64,000 bases of DNA from an uncultured Prevotellaceae bacterium (lineage in GTDB: Bacteria > Bacteroidota > Bacteroidia > Bacteroidales > Bacteroidaceae): positions 1 to 64,000 of the forward strand of contig OMXV01000004.1 of the NCBI GenBank assembly GCA_900315075.1, read 5' to 3'. Position 1 is the first letter of the stretch. Every line of letters starts with the position of its first letter. The translations under genes and the position numbers were made by a program. Below are positions 53,977-63,243 of the stretch, one piece after another. The notes beneath the pieces were generated by a model. The model saw nothing but the letters and a program-made list of their open reading frames with translations, was not told the DNA's origin and did not search any database.

Positions 53977-56900
53977 TTACTTAATCTCGGAGATAATCAC
54001 TGAGCGGCTCATCTGAGGATCATTGAAATAGAGGTTCTCCACACCACCCTTTGAGTCAAGCACGAGGCTGCTGGCGGGTACGCCATACTCATTGACGAGC
54101 ATGTCATAGACGTTCTTAGCACGGTTCTCTGCAAGCCATTCATTGCGCTCTGCTGAACCAGTTGCTTTATCGGCATAACCCATCACACTGTACTTCTTGC
54201 CTGGGTTCTGACGAATCATCTGTGCGATGGTGCTCAAGTTGACACGCTCGCGGTTGACGATTTCAGTTTTGGCAATCTCGAAGTTTACGAAGTATGGATA
54301 AGTAATCACCTTCTCATTAGTGATAACCGTATTGGTGTTGACAGGCTGCTGATTCTTCAGACGCTCATTGTCAGCACGTAGTTTGTTAATTTCACCATTG
54401 AGACGGTCAATCTCGGTATTATCGGTTACATACTCAATACGAGTCTGTGGAACGATTGCAGGAGCTGGCTTGGAAGCTTTCTTGTCTTTGAAGGTGATGC
54501 TTGCACCAGCAAGGAAAGTACGTGCCTGTGGGTAGAGACCCACGTCGATGCCACGTGCCCAGTTCCATTTACCACCAGAGGAACCCACCTCAGGATCTAC
54601 ACCAGTATAGCCAGTGAAGGTATAGAGGTTCTGAGCCTGTACATAGATGCGGAACTTCTCGAATGGAGAGTTGCTCTTGAGGAAACGACCGAAGTCGTAA
54701 CCGAGTGTTACATTCTGAATGCGGAAGTAGTCGGCATCCTGCACATAGCGTGTTGAAATCCACTGCTCGTTGGTGCTACCCACGCTGAGTCGTGGCATTG
54801 TGTTGCTGGTACCAGCGCCATGCCAGCGGTCAAAGGCATCGACAGTATAGTTCTGATAGGGGTTAGCGAGCAAAGCGGTGCGGTAGCACTGTGCCACCTG
54901 CATACCGAATGCGCCTGAACCTGTTACACTGAAGTCGAAGCCTTTCCAGTCGAAGCCAAGGCTTAGACCAACAGTGAAATCTGGATGTGGGTTACCGATA
55001 TTGTGGCGGTCGCCATCGAGTGTGATAACGCCATCGCCATTCCAGTCGTCCCAACGGCAGTCACCAGGCTGTGCGCCATCAAGCACGGCTTGGTTGGCAG
55101 CCTTAGCGGCGTTGATTTCTTCCCAACTCTGCCAAATGCCAGAGTATGACATACCCGAGAAGTAACCGATAGGCTGGCCCTTCTCTACAAGTGAAATGTA
55201 ACCAGAATTCTCGAAGAGGCCGTCGCCCTCGCTATCGCCGAGTACACCAGAGTTGGTAGCCAAACGTGTCACCTTATTTTTATTAGTAGCAACATTTGCA
55301 TTGATGAAATAGTTGAAGTCAGTACCAATTCTGTCACGCCATGTGAGAGCCACCTCAAAACCGGTGTTCTCCACGTCACCAAGATTCAGGTAAGGAGCTT
55401 CCTCATAACCGAGCACCTCGTCTCTGTCGGCCTGAACAAGCCAGTCTTTTGTAGTCTTCTTGTACCAGTCGAAGTTCAGTCCGAGGCGGCTTCCGAAGAA
55501 GAGTGCATCAAAACCAATATTGAGCTGTTCTGATGTTTCCCAAGTCACGTCGGGATTTGGGGCATTACGTGCGTAAGCACCTGTGGTATAGATATTACGT
55601 CCAACAGTGTTGGCCAAATCACTACCGAATTTATAACCATAATCAGCGTATGCTGTTGGCGAGAAACCGATGTTGGAGAGGTAGTAGAAGTTGCCTATAT
55701 TACAGTTACCATTCTGTCCCCAACTTGCACGGATTTTGAGGAAACTCATCCATGAGCGTGCATTTTCCATAAATTTCTCGTTGGTGATTACCCAACCTGC
55801 GGAGACTGAGGGGAAGTAACCCCAGCGGTTACCACGTGCGAAGTTGTTGGAGCCGTCGGCACGGAGGATGGCAGTGGCCATATATTTCTCATCATAATTC
55901 CAGTTGAGGCGTCCGAAGAAGGAGGCGATACTACCCTGCATAGGAGTATCATATCCACCATGTCCCTGGAGATACTGTGTTTCGACATTACTCAACACAG
56001 CGTAAGGCCATCCTTTGAGAATCAGAGAGTTGATGTTATCCACACCCACCGTGGCATTTGCTGACATTCCCGTACTCCAATGGGAGCGCTCGATTGATTG
56101 TCCGACGAGGATATCGAAATTGTGTTTGCCTAAGGTTGGGAAGATATACGACAATGTGTTTTCCAGAGAGAAACTTGAGCTCTGACCCTGACTCTGTGAG
56201 ATGTTGTAAGCATTGCTTGATGAGGTGGAGCTGGATGAATAGGGTTTCGACTCTGAGCGGTAGTTGCTTCCGCTATAGCCAGTATTAAACTGTCCGCGAT
56301 AACGTAGGTTCTTCACTGGTTCTACAATCCAGTAGAAAGTAGCTCCCACACCAAAGTCACGGTTTCGGTTGAGTGAGCTGTATCCACCATTGAGGAAGTG
56401 GTTGAGAGGATTGGTATAAATCATGTCGCTGTAGCCTGTGCCATTCTCTTTATAGCTTGTAAGTGAGCCATCTTCGTTGTATGGTATCACCAATGGTGAG
56501 GCCACGTATGCATTTTGCATGATGTTCCAGTAGCCATTGCTCTCGGCCAGGTCGTGGCTGGCATGATACCAGTAGGAGACATTCTCGCCAACAGTGAGAA
56601 TATTATGGGTATTACCTTTCCATAGGATATGCTCAGAGTTGATACGTCCGCCATAACGTCTGAAGTCGGAAGCATTGTCACCACCCATAATACCCTTATT
56701 GGAACTGTAGTTCAAGCTCATCGAGAATTTTGAGCGCTCAGAACCACCGGCAATAGTCACTGCATGACTAAACTGAAGAGCATTCTTGTTCTCATACTCC
56801 TTAAACCAGTCGGTGCCTTCCCATCCGGCAGCCACCTTGTCGAGGATAGCCTGTGGGACAATGCTCGACCACTTGGTCGGAGTTCCGTAGGTGTTGAAGT

Positions 56901-57750
56901 TGGTCTCGTTAATCAACTGCATATACTGCTGAGCATTCACCAGACCAGGCACTTTGTAGGCATTAGAGATACCCACATAACCATCGTATTGCACTTGGAG
57001 TGAACCTTCCTTACCTTGCTTGGTGGTAACGAGGATCACACCATTGGCAGCACGTGCACCATAGATAGCAGCCGAGGCAGCATCCTTGAGCACGTCGATG
57101 CTCTCGATGTCGTTGGGGTTCAAACCGTTCAAGCCATCGTCGGCAGTACCTGAATAGATACCATCGATAATCAACAGTGGAGAACTCTGGTTGATAGTAC
57201 CCACACCACGAATGTTGACCTTGAAGCCCTTACCCGGCTGTGTAGAGCTCTGTGTAATCTGCACACCAGGGGTAGAAGACTGCATGGCGGTAAGTGCGTT
57301 GGTGGTGTTGAGTTTGGCAATGTCCTCACCCTTCACCTGCACGGTGGCACCTGTAACGAGTTTCTTCTTCTGCACACCGTAACCCACAACCACAACTTCC
57401 TCGAGCATGTCAGCATTCTCGCTCAAGGTGATGTTGAAAATCGACTGGTTACCTACAGGGATTTCCTGTGTGGCATAACCCACGTAAGAAATCACGAGCA
57501 CAGCACCAGGTCGCACATCGAGAGAGAAGTTACCGTCGATGTCGGTAACCGTACCATTGCTAGTGCCTTTTTCCATTACAGATGCTCCGATGACGGGGCC
57601 TTCTGCGTCGGTAACGACACCACTGACCTTCTTTGTCTGCTGGACCACATTAGTGGTTCCATCGGATGATACAGCAAAGGCCGGGGACCACCCCCCAACT
57701 CCTATGCAGACACCCAATAGCAGCACTGCTTTTCTGAAATTCAAATTCAT
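53977..57750 (-). CDS. SusC-like TonB-dependent transporter fused to OmpA-like domain
   Basis: This 1,257-residue outer-membrane protein has a signal peptide, a carboxypeptidase-D-like domain (about residues 41-115), the SusC plug (VVVGYGVQKKKLVTGATVQV, GARAANGVILVTTKQGK) and a 22-strand barrel region. It does not end with the barrel. After GASITFKDKK come a coiled coil (about 1108-1137, EIDRLNGEINKLRADNERLK) and an OmpA-like domain (about 1149-1257) with GYADKATGSAERN and LAENRAKNVYDML, whose Asp and Arg correspond to the residues that bind diaminopimelate in peptidoglycan. SusC imports SusD-captured nutrients with TonB energy. The extra domain suggests the transporter is tethered to the cell wall. 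Confidence 0.92.
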   Translation of the reverse strand: MNLNFRKAVLLLGVCIGVGGWSPAFAVSSDGTTNVVQQTKKVSGVVTDAEGPVIGASVMEKGTSNGTVTDIDGNFSLDVRPGAVLVISYVGYATQEIPVGNQSIFNITLSENADMLEEVVVVGYGVQKKKLVTGATVQVKGEDIAKLNTTNALTAMQSSTPGVQITQSSTQPGKGFKVNIRGVGTINQSSPLLIIDGIYSGTADDGLNGLNPNDIESIDVLKDAASAAIYGARAANGVILVTTKQGKEGSLQVQYDGYVGISNAYKVPGLVNAQQYMQLINETNFNTYGTPTKWSSIVPQAILDKVAAGWEGTDWFKEYENKNALQFSHAVTIAGGSERSKFSMSLNYSSNKGIMGGDNASDFRRYGGRINSEHILWKGNTHNILTVGENVSYWYHASHDLAESNGYWNIMQNAYVASPLVIPYNEDGSLTSYKENGTGYSDMIYTNPLNHFLNGGYSSLNRNRDFGVGATFYWIVEPVKNLRYRGQFNTGYSGSNYRSESKPYSSSSTSSSNAYNISQSQGQSSSFSLENTLSYIFPTLGKHNFDILVGQSIERSHWSTGMSANATVGVDNINSLILKGWPYAVLSNVETQYLQGHGGYDTPMQGSIASFFGRLNWNYDEKYMATAILRADGSNNFARGNRWGYFPSVSAGWVITNEKFMENARSWMSFLKIRASWGQNGNCNIGNFYYLSNIGFSPTAYADYGYKFGSDLANTVGRNIYTTGAYARNAPNPDVTWETSEQLNIGFDALFFGSRLGLNFDWYKKTTKDWLVQADRDEVLGYEEAPYLNLGDVENTGFEVALTWRDRIGTDFNYFINANVATNKNKVTRLATNSGVLGDSEGDGLFENSGYISLVEKGQPIGYFSGMSYSGIWQSWEEINAAKAANQAVLDGAQPGDCRWDDWNGDGVITLDGDRHNIGNPHPDFTVGLSLGFDWKGFDFSVTGSGAFGMQVAQCYRTALLANPYQNYTVDAFDRWHGAGTSNTMPRLSVGSTNEQWISTRYVQDADYFRIQNVTLGYDFGRFLKSNSPFEKFRIYVQAQNLYTFTGYTGVDPEVGSSGGKWNWARGIDVGLYPQARTFLAGASITFKDKKASKPAPAIVPQTRIEYVTDNTEIDRLNGEINKLRADNERLKNQQPVNTNTVITNEKVITYPYFVNFEIAKTEIVNRERVNLSTIAQMIRQNPGKKYSVMGYADKATGSAERNEWLAENRAKNVYDMLVNEYGVPASSLVLDSKGGVENLYFNDPQMSRSVIISEIK

Positions 57751-58180
57751 ACTTAAGTATATTAGGTTAAATTAGGGAAAATTATCCTTTTATTTTTGAG
57801 TTCGTAAGTTATTAGTTATTGTGTCATTTTGAAAAAAGCCCACAAGCTAACTACACCAACATTTATTATAATAAGGTGTATTTGATTCTAAGAGGAATGT
57901 CAATCAATGCTCGGTTTTTTAGGTTGATTTGATTATGCATCAAAGTTAACTTATCATTTGTTTTCAAGTTGCAAAAGTATATTAAAATAATTTATTTTCA
58001 TGGTACTATTTTGACACATTTTGATACTTTGTCAGAAAAATACTTAAAAAATGCTTTCAAAATCACACGAAAACACATTAAATGATATTTTTTTCATCCA
58101 AAAAGCGAGAAAAATGTATAATTTTGCAATGGGAATTAGGGTTTAAACTTTAGACTATAAGCCACTAATGATACTATAAA
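57751..58180. other. Divergent intergenic region, Sus operon and flippase
   Basis: No gene is seen in these 430 A/T-rich bases. Two minus-strand minus-7-like boxes (TAACTTTG at 57948-57941, TACTTTTG at 57979-57972) could start the Sus transcript with a leader of roughly 185-220 bases. TAATTTTG at 58119-58126 faces the flippase. No repeats of the kinds found elsewhere occur. Confidence 0.5.
57941..57948 (-). promoter_or_regulatory. Candidate minus-7 box TAACTTTG for the Sus operon
   Basis: It matches TAnnTTTG on the minus strand. A TTG lies 16 bases upstream, shorter than usual. The leader would be about 185 bases, long enough for regulation in the transcript. Confidence 0.4.
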
Positions 58181-59617
58181 ATGTCATCATTAAAAGACAA
58201 GACTGCAAAAGGTCTGCTTTGGGGCGGACTGAGCAACGGCATTCAGCAGTTGCTCAACTTGGTCATTGGTATTTTTTTGGCACGCCTGCTGTCGCAGTCG
58301 GACTATGGTATGGTGGGGATGTTAGCCATTTTCACTGCTTTGGGCACCACCTTGCAGGAGGGTGGGTTTATCAGTGCACTTAACAAACGGCGCAATGCTT
58401 CCTACGAAGACTTCAATGCCGTGTTTTGGACAAGCCTTGGCATTGGCGTGACCATTTATATCATCCTTTTTCTCTCTGCTCCCCTTATCGCCAACTTCTA
58501 CAACGAGCCGCGCCTCATTCCTCTGTCGCGCTATATCTTCCTTAGTTTTGTCATCTCCAGCTTAAGCACAGCCCCCCGCGCATATATGTTTCGCAACATG
58601 ATGGTGCGCGAGACCTCAATCATGACCATCATCAGCCTGGCTGTATCAGGCATTGTGTCGGTGGCAATGGCCTACATGGGTATGGCCTATTGGGGCATCG
58701 CCACACAAACCATTGTTTATATCACCCTGATTGCCACACAAAGTTTCTATTTTGCCCATTGGCGACCAAGCCTAAAGATGAACCTACAGCCAATACGCGA
58801 GATGATAGGCTTTAGCAGCCGACTTATTATCACCAATGTGTTCAATATCATCAATCAGAATGTCTTTTCCGTTATTTTAGGACGCCTCTACACTCCTTCC
58901 GATGTAGGAAACTACACTCAAGCGAATAAGTGGAACACGATGGGCTCATCGCTTATCAGTAATATGCTCCATGGCATTGCCCAACCAGTTTTTACACGCG
59001 TAGAAGACGACCGCAACCGACAAAAGGAAGTGTTACGCAAGCTTTTGAGATTCACGGCATTGGTATGTTTTCCACTGATGTTAGGTTTGGCTCTCGTGGC
59101 AAAAGAATTTATTGTCATTCTCATTACTGAAAAATGGCTGGAGAGTGCCACCATTATGCAGATGCTCTGTATAGCGGGTGCTTTCCTGCCCATTTCGATG
59201 CTCTTCTCACACCTCATCATCAGCCGTGGTCATTCCTCCACCTATATGTGGTGTACCATCGGACTCTGTGTGTTGCAGACCATCACCGCACTGCTACTAT
59301 CATCTTACGGCATCCACGCCATGGTGGCTGCTTATACAGTGATAAGCATTGCCTGGACTTGGGTTTGGCTGCGAATGGCACACCGAGAGACTTCTATCAC
59401 CTTCTTTGAATTTGTCCGCGACATCTCGCCTTATTTCCTGCTTGCCACCGCACTTTGCATGGTAGCACACTTTCTCACAATCGAAATCGGCAACATCTAC
59501 CTACGCTTTATCGCAAAAATCCTCATTGTGGCGATCCCCTACATTGGCATCCTTTGGTTCTTGGGTAGCACTATCCTTAAAGAAGGGATGAGGTATCTGA
59601 GGAGATTAAGGAATTAG
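58181..59617 (+). CDS. Wzx-like polysaccharide flippase (MOP superfamily)
   Basis: This 478-residue inner-membrane protein with about 12-14 transmembrane helices matches the oligosaccharide flippase/polysaccharide biosynthesis family, which moves lipid-linked oligosaccharide across the membrane. Characteristic are the start TAKGLLWGGLSNGIQQLLNL, ARLLSQSDYGMVGMLAIFTAL, and a middle with RLYTPSDVGNYTQANKWN and GIAQPVFTRVEDDRNRQKEVLRK. Length is typical. It lies alone after the Sus operon, with a glycosyltransferase about 3.9 kb downstream. The gene may be part of a small polysaccharide locus running past the window end. Confidence 0.9.
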   Translation: MSSLKDKTAKGLLWGGLSNGIQQLLNLVIGIFLARLLSQSDYGMVGMLAIFTALGTTLQEGGFISALNKRRNASYEDFNAVFWTSLGIGVTIYIILFLSAPLIANFYNEPRLIPLSRYIFLSFVISSLSTAPRAYMFRNMMVRETSIMTIISLAVSGIVSVAMAYMGMAYWGIATQTIVYITLIATQSFYFAHWRPSLKMNLQPIREMIGFSSRLIITNVFNIINQNVFSVILGRLYTPSDVGNYTQANKWNTMGSSLISNMLHGIAQPVFTRVEDDRNRQKEVLRKLLRFTALVCFPLMLGLALVAKEFIVILITEKWLESATIMQMLCIAGAFLPISMLFSHLIISRGHSSTYMWCTIGLCVLQTITALLLSSYGIHAMVAAYTVISIAWTWVWLRMAHRETSITFFEFVRDISPYFLLATALCMVAHFLTIEIGNIYLRFIAKILIVAIPYIGILWFLGSTILKEGMRYLRRLRN

Positions 59618-59660
59618 GAGTAACTGTTTCGTTCATTTTCTGTATTATTATTGAATCCAT

Positions 59661-59712
59661 TTTTAAAAGTGATTAGTCGTAGAGACATACCCCATGTACC
59701 TTATGTATGTCT
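59661..59712 (-). repeat. Degenerate copy of the 63-base palindromic repeat
   Basis: On the minus strand the flank CTACGACTAATCACTTTT is identical to that at 70-87. Half-sites AGACATAC (59683-59690) and GTATGTCT (59705-59712) have a 14-base spacer instead of five. This links the two ends of the window by the same dispersed element. Confidence 0.7.
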
Positions 59713-59901
59713 GAAATAATATTTGTGTTCGCAAACAAATCTAATAGAAGCAATAGAAGCGAACCTTAAGGTAATCGATAACACACGAAAAAGATAAACC
59801 ATTCCTTGAATATTGAGTACTACGTATTTTCAGAGGGCATGTATATTGTGAAAATTTGTTAATTATAATTGGGATAAAGGGCAAAAATGTCTGTTTTTTA
59901 A

Positions 59902-59909
59902 TAATTTTG
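59902..59909 (+). promoter_or_regulatory. Candidate minus-7 box TAATTTTG
   Basis: It matches TAnnTTTG, 24 bases before the ATG at 59933. The minus-33 element is not visible. Confidence 0.5.
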
Positions 59910-59932
59910 CACAAATTTAGGTATAGACAGAA

Positions 59933-61177
59933 ATGAATTCCTTAAAAATAGGAACTTGCTATAGGAAGTGGATGCTTATCTTACTAGCTCTTTGTGGATT
60001 CACCAACATTTGGGCAGTGGATGAGCCATCATATATTTTAGCAGAAGACAGCAGTAATTACATTATTGCCAGTTTGCTAATTATTAGTCCTACAGACGAG
60101 GTGTATTCGGTTTTCGGGCACTGCGCATTCCGTATGGAATGCCCGACACACTCACTTGACTATGTTTTCACGTACGAGAGCGACACGAGCATCGGTGGAT
60201 TTGTCACCTTCTTCGCAGGCAAGGCAGAAGCAGCATTCGTCGCGGTGCCCACGGAGGAATTCAAGGCTGTCATACAGAGACAGCAACGCGGAATCCAGCA
60301 ATATGAACTGAATCTGTCACACCACCAAAAGCAAGAACTTTGGCGGAATCTCGACATCGACATGGTGGAGGGCGCACATAGAAAGTTCAATTTGCTATTG
60401 AGCAACTGTGTCTCCACAACTGTGGAGAAAATCAAAGAGAGCTGCATCGGAGATCATTTGGAATGGGCACCTTGGGAGGGATCGATGCTTCTCAACAATG
60501 GTGACCTTGTACGCCACAATGCACGGCGGTCTCCATGGGCGGAGTTTCTTTTTGTGTCATTTTTAGGAACAGGCTACAATGACTATTATGACCAAGAGAC
60601 ACGTCTATGCCCGGAGATTCTCATAGATGTTTTGAGTAAGGCCGCACTTGTTGACCAACAGACAGGTTTACGGCGACCGGTGCTTACAGGTCGACAGCAG
60701 GTGCTCCTGCCTGAAAGCAGGGTGCTCAGCGGTACAATCCTCACACCTACAGTTTTGTTTGTTGTGCTCTTACTAATAGTTGTCTTTGTAACCTTCGCGG
60801 AGTGGAAATGGCAATGGCTCCGGCCAGCACGATGGTTCGATGTGACTTTGTTTATAGCGCAGAGCCTATTGGGTATAGCGCTACTCTATATCACCTGTGT
60901 GTCGGAGATTTTCGGAAGGCTATGGAACTGGTATCTCATACCTTTCAATCCACTGCCCCTCCTGCTATGGTTCATTCTGCGAAAACATAAGCAATATGGG
61001 CGGGTCTTTCTACTCTATACAGCTATCCTTGTCATTATGATTGCATTAACACCGTTTATCGCTCAACTTGACTGGACTCACCAACTTATCACGGGCATGT
61101 TGGCCATACGATGTGGAAGTCATGCGATGAGATATTTAATGAAAAAAGATAATTTTCAACCGACAAATAAAAAATGA
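59933..61177 (+). CDS. DUF4105/Lnb_N-like membrane protein
   Basis: This 414-residue protein has an N-terminal export segment, a periplasmic domain (about residues 30-235) resembling DUF4105/Lnb N-terminal domains, papain-like folds, and then about five transmembrane helices (GTILTPTVLFVVLLLIVVF, LFIAQSLLGIALLYITC, LLYTAILVIMIALTPFI). Probable active-site residues are His63 in VFGHCAFRM and Cys159 in LLLSNCVST. Family members are implicated in lipoprotein N-acylation, though most Bacteroidetes versions are uncharacterised. The stop overlaps the next gene's ATG as ATGA (61174-61177), coupling it to a T9SS-tail secreted protein. Confidence 0.78.
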   Translation: MNSLKIGTCYRKWMLILLALCGFTNIWAVDEPSYILAEDSSNYIIASLLIISPTDEVYSVFGHCAFRMECPTHSLDYVFTYESDTSIGGFVTFFAGKAEAAFVAVPTEEFKAVIQRQQRGIQQYELNLSHHQKQELWRNLDIDMVEGAHRKFNLLLSNCVSTTVEKIKESCIGDHLEWAPWEGSMLLNNGDLVRHNARRSPWAEFLFVSFLGTGYNDYYDQETRLCPEILIDVLSKAALVDQQTGLRRPVLTGRQQVLLPESRVLSGTILTPTVLFVVLLLIVVFVTFAEWKWQWLRPARWFDVTLFIAQSLLGIALLYITCVSEIFGRLWNWYLIPFNPLPLLLWFILRKHKQYGRVFLLYTAILVIMIALTPFIAQLDWTHQLITGMLAIRCGSHAMRYLMKKDNFQPTNKK

Positions 61178-63018
61178 AAATGTTTACGATGAAAGAAGCA
61201 GGGAGACGGATAATCTTCGCCTGCATGTTTATTTTGTTTGGGGTGATGCAAGTATTTGCGCATCAGAATGAATTCCCATTCCGCACGACAGTGAAAGTCA
61301 ATCCCACTGGAGCAGGAACGGCTTACGCCACGTATGATGGAACCCAACAGACTGCCACAAGTAGCCAGCGAAACTATGATGCAACTATTCCCTCGTGGAA
61401 TGATCCTACTACCACTACAGTCACGCTCTCGGCCACACCCGCGACGGGATATCGTTTCCTCAGATGGGAAGATGGAGCGAATAACGTCATTTCCAGAGTT
61501 AGTTCCACTACAGCATCACAAGATTATAATGCAACTGGGGCCCGTTACAATACAAGATATCCTTGGTGGGATTTTTTACGTGCCTTCCCATATAAGCAAT
61601 ATACCACACTGCGTTCATTTTCCTATACCGCCTTTTTCGGTCAACTTGGCAGTGTCATAGCAAAGGTGGCAAATGGACAGGAAAGTGTGGGTTCTGCGGA
61701 TATTCTTGAAGAGACTTTCGCCCCAGGAGATGAGATTACTTTAGTTGCATCCAACATCAATGGCAGCGAGTTTGATGGATGGTCTTTCAGCCACTGGGAG
61801 CTCAATGGTACTGCCGTGTCAAATGAGAAGGAACTGAAAGTCACAGTGCCCTCCACAGAAGTCACCCTCACCTATGTCGCTTATTTTGAGAAAGCCAATA
61901 CCGAATACTATTGTTTTATCCGTAACAAATCGACAGGAAAATATCTGAAATTATCAGATATAAACGATTGTTCCAAACCCAACGACAATAATAATCCTGT
62001 CAGTTCGTTCAACGGTTCCTTCACTTTGGTTGACAATACCGACGGCAAGGCCATTTCTGACCCTGGCTGTGTGTTCATTCTCACAGGAACGGCAAAGAAC
62101 CACATTGTCAACAAAGCGTCTCTTATCTCTCAGAGTATATCTGTAGGTTTCATACAGAACTCCAAAATTATTAATGATAATAAAGACGGTCTGAAAATCG
62201 AACCTGCCTCTGCTGGCACTTATCTGATTTCCTCCAATTATCATGCCACTCAAAGTGGCCAAAGCGCTGATATCCCTCTATATTTCCGTGACAACAACGG
62301 CACGCCCGATATGGCTGGTGTGCGCTCGGCAACTTCTGAGTGGGAGATTCTCGAACTGAGCCGTTCCACCCTCTCGCAGAATTATTTCGGTGCCAAGCCC
62401 AACGCTGCAATCACCCGCGATGGCAAGTATTACACCACGCTATACACCACTTTCCCCTATGAATTGCAGAGTGGAACAGCCTATTTTGTCAATCATGAAA
62501 GCATCGAACCTTACGGCGATGAAGGGAAGTATAGAGTAGTGTGCAAGGAAGTGGCAGATGGCAAAGTACCAGCCAACTCAGCTGTGATTCTTGAACTGGA
62601 CGCCACTGATGTGGCCAGCAACAAAATCTTGCCCTTGCCGTTGAATACGGAAATCAACGAATTGACCGACAATTATCTTCAGGGAAATATCAAGGTAGTC
62701 CACGGTGAAAAGAGTGGTGACGGAACTATCTATGTCCTCTCGGTTGGCAACAGCATCGGTATGGGATTCTATAAGTTGAAAACAGGTACGTCCATTCCCG
62801 ACAATAAAGCCTACGCATACCTGCCAGAGGAGGCACAGTCTGTGTTGCAGAATATGGTATTCTCCTTCGGTGAAGAGGGCGAGCAGACCAATACCCGCAG
62901 TATTGTACTGCCTATAGACTTGTCGAGTGATGTCATCTACGACCTTCAGGGCCGCAGGGTCAAGCATCCTTCACGCGGTATTTATATTGTAAATGGGAAG
63001 AAATATGTTGTTAAATAA
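61174..63018 (+). CDS. Secreted InlB-repeat-like protein with T9SS-like tail
   Basis: This 614-residue protein has a signal peptide (about residues 1-30, ending VFAH). Two divergent InlB-B-repeat-like units can be made out (VKVNPTGAGTAYATYDG with ATPATGYRFLRWEDGAN; later FDGWSFSHWELNGTA). A region of about 170 residues of unknown type and a segment like the NGI-type C-terminal domains of the large proteins at 2866 and 6784 follow (YTTLYTTFPYELQSGT; AVILELD). It ends YDLQGRRV ... GIYIVNGKKYVVK, a type IX-like sorting tail. The start at 61174 is chosen because of the ATGA overlap. The acidic small protein follows after 13 bases. Confidence 0.78.
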   Translation: MKMFTMKEAGRRIIFACMFILFGVMQVFAHQNEFPFRTTVKVNPTGAGTAYATYDGTQQTATSSQRNYDATIPSWNDPTTTTVTLSATPATGYRFLRWEDGANNVISRVSSTTASQDYNATGARYNTRYPWWDFLRAFPYKQYTTLRSFSYTAFFGQLGSVIAKVANGQESVGSADILEETFAPGDEITLVASNINGSEFDGWSFSHWELNGTAVSNEKELKVTVPSTEVTLTYVAYFEKANTEYYCFIRNKSTGKYLKLSDINDCSKPNDNNNPVSSFNGSFTLVDNTDGKAISDPGCVFILTGTAKNHIVNKASLISQSISVGFIQNSKIINDNKDGLKIEPASAGTYLISSNYHATQSGQSADIPLYFRDNNGTPDMAGVRSATSEWEILELSRSTLSQNYFGAKPNAAITRDGKYYTTLYTTFPYELQSGTAYFVNHESIEPYGDEGKYRVVCKEVADGKVPANSAVILELDATDVASNKILPLPLNTEINELTDNYLQGNIKVVHGEKSGDGTIYVLSVGNSIGMGFYKLKTGTSIPDNKAYAYLPEEAQSVLQNMVFSFGEEGEQTNTRSIVLPIDLSSDVIYDLQGRRVKHPSRGIYIVNGKKYVVK

Positions 63019-63031
63019 TCAGAGACTCATC

Positions 63032-63217
63032 ATGAAAAAAATGCTATACATTGCCCCTGAGTGCGACAACTTCAAAATTGCGTATGAAAACAATCTTTTG
63101 GAACTCGTTTTATCTGTTTCCAATGAGGAGACAGAAATAGTGGGTTCCAATAATATGCAAAATTTCGAAGAAGATAATTCCATGCCTTCATCCTCTTCCT
63201 TGTGGGATGAAAACTGA
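63032..63217 (+). CDS. Small acidic protein, MKK...LWDEN type
   Basis: A 61-residue frame starts MKKMLYIAPECDNFKIAYEN and ends SSSSLWDEN. It is the third of the small genes found behind secreted T9SS-tail proteins (others at 6268 and 10474). All share the opening MKK-x(1-2)-Y/I-x-P-E/I, a Leu/Val-rich early segment and a Ser/acid-rich end with Trp-Asp/Glu. An upstream in-frame ATG (62993) overlaps the previous gene and gives a different N-terminus, so 63032 is preferred. A Leu/Val-rich stretch (NLLELVLSVSN) is the most hydrophobic of the three. An intrinsic terminator follows. The function is unknown. Confidence 0.75.
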   Translation: MKKMLYIAPECDNFKIAYENNLLELVLSVSNEETEIVGSNNMQNFEEDNSMPSSSSLWDEN

Positions 63218-63243
63218 AACAACGCAATCTTTATACCACAAAG

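Larger units (their letters stand above)
59618..59932. other. Intergenic region with degenerate palindrome
   Basis: No gene is seen. It contains a degenerate palindromic repeat with its flank (59661-59712) and a TAATTTTG minus-7-like box (59902-59909) before the DUF4105-like gene. Confidence 0.55.
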
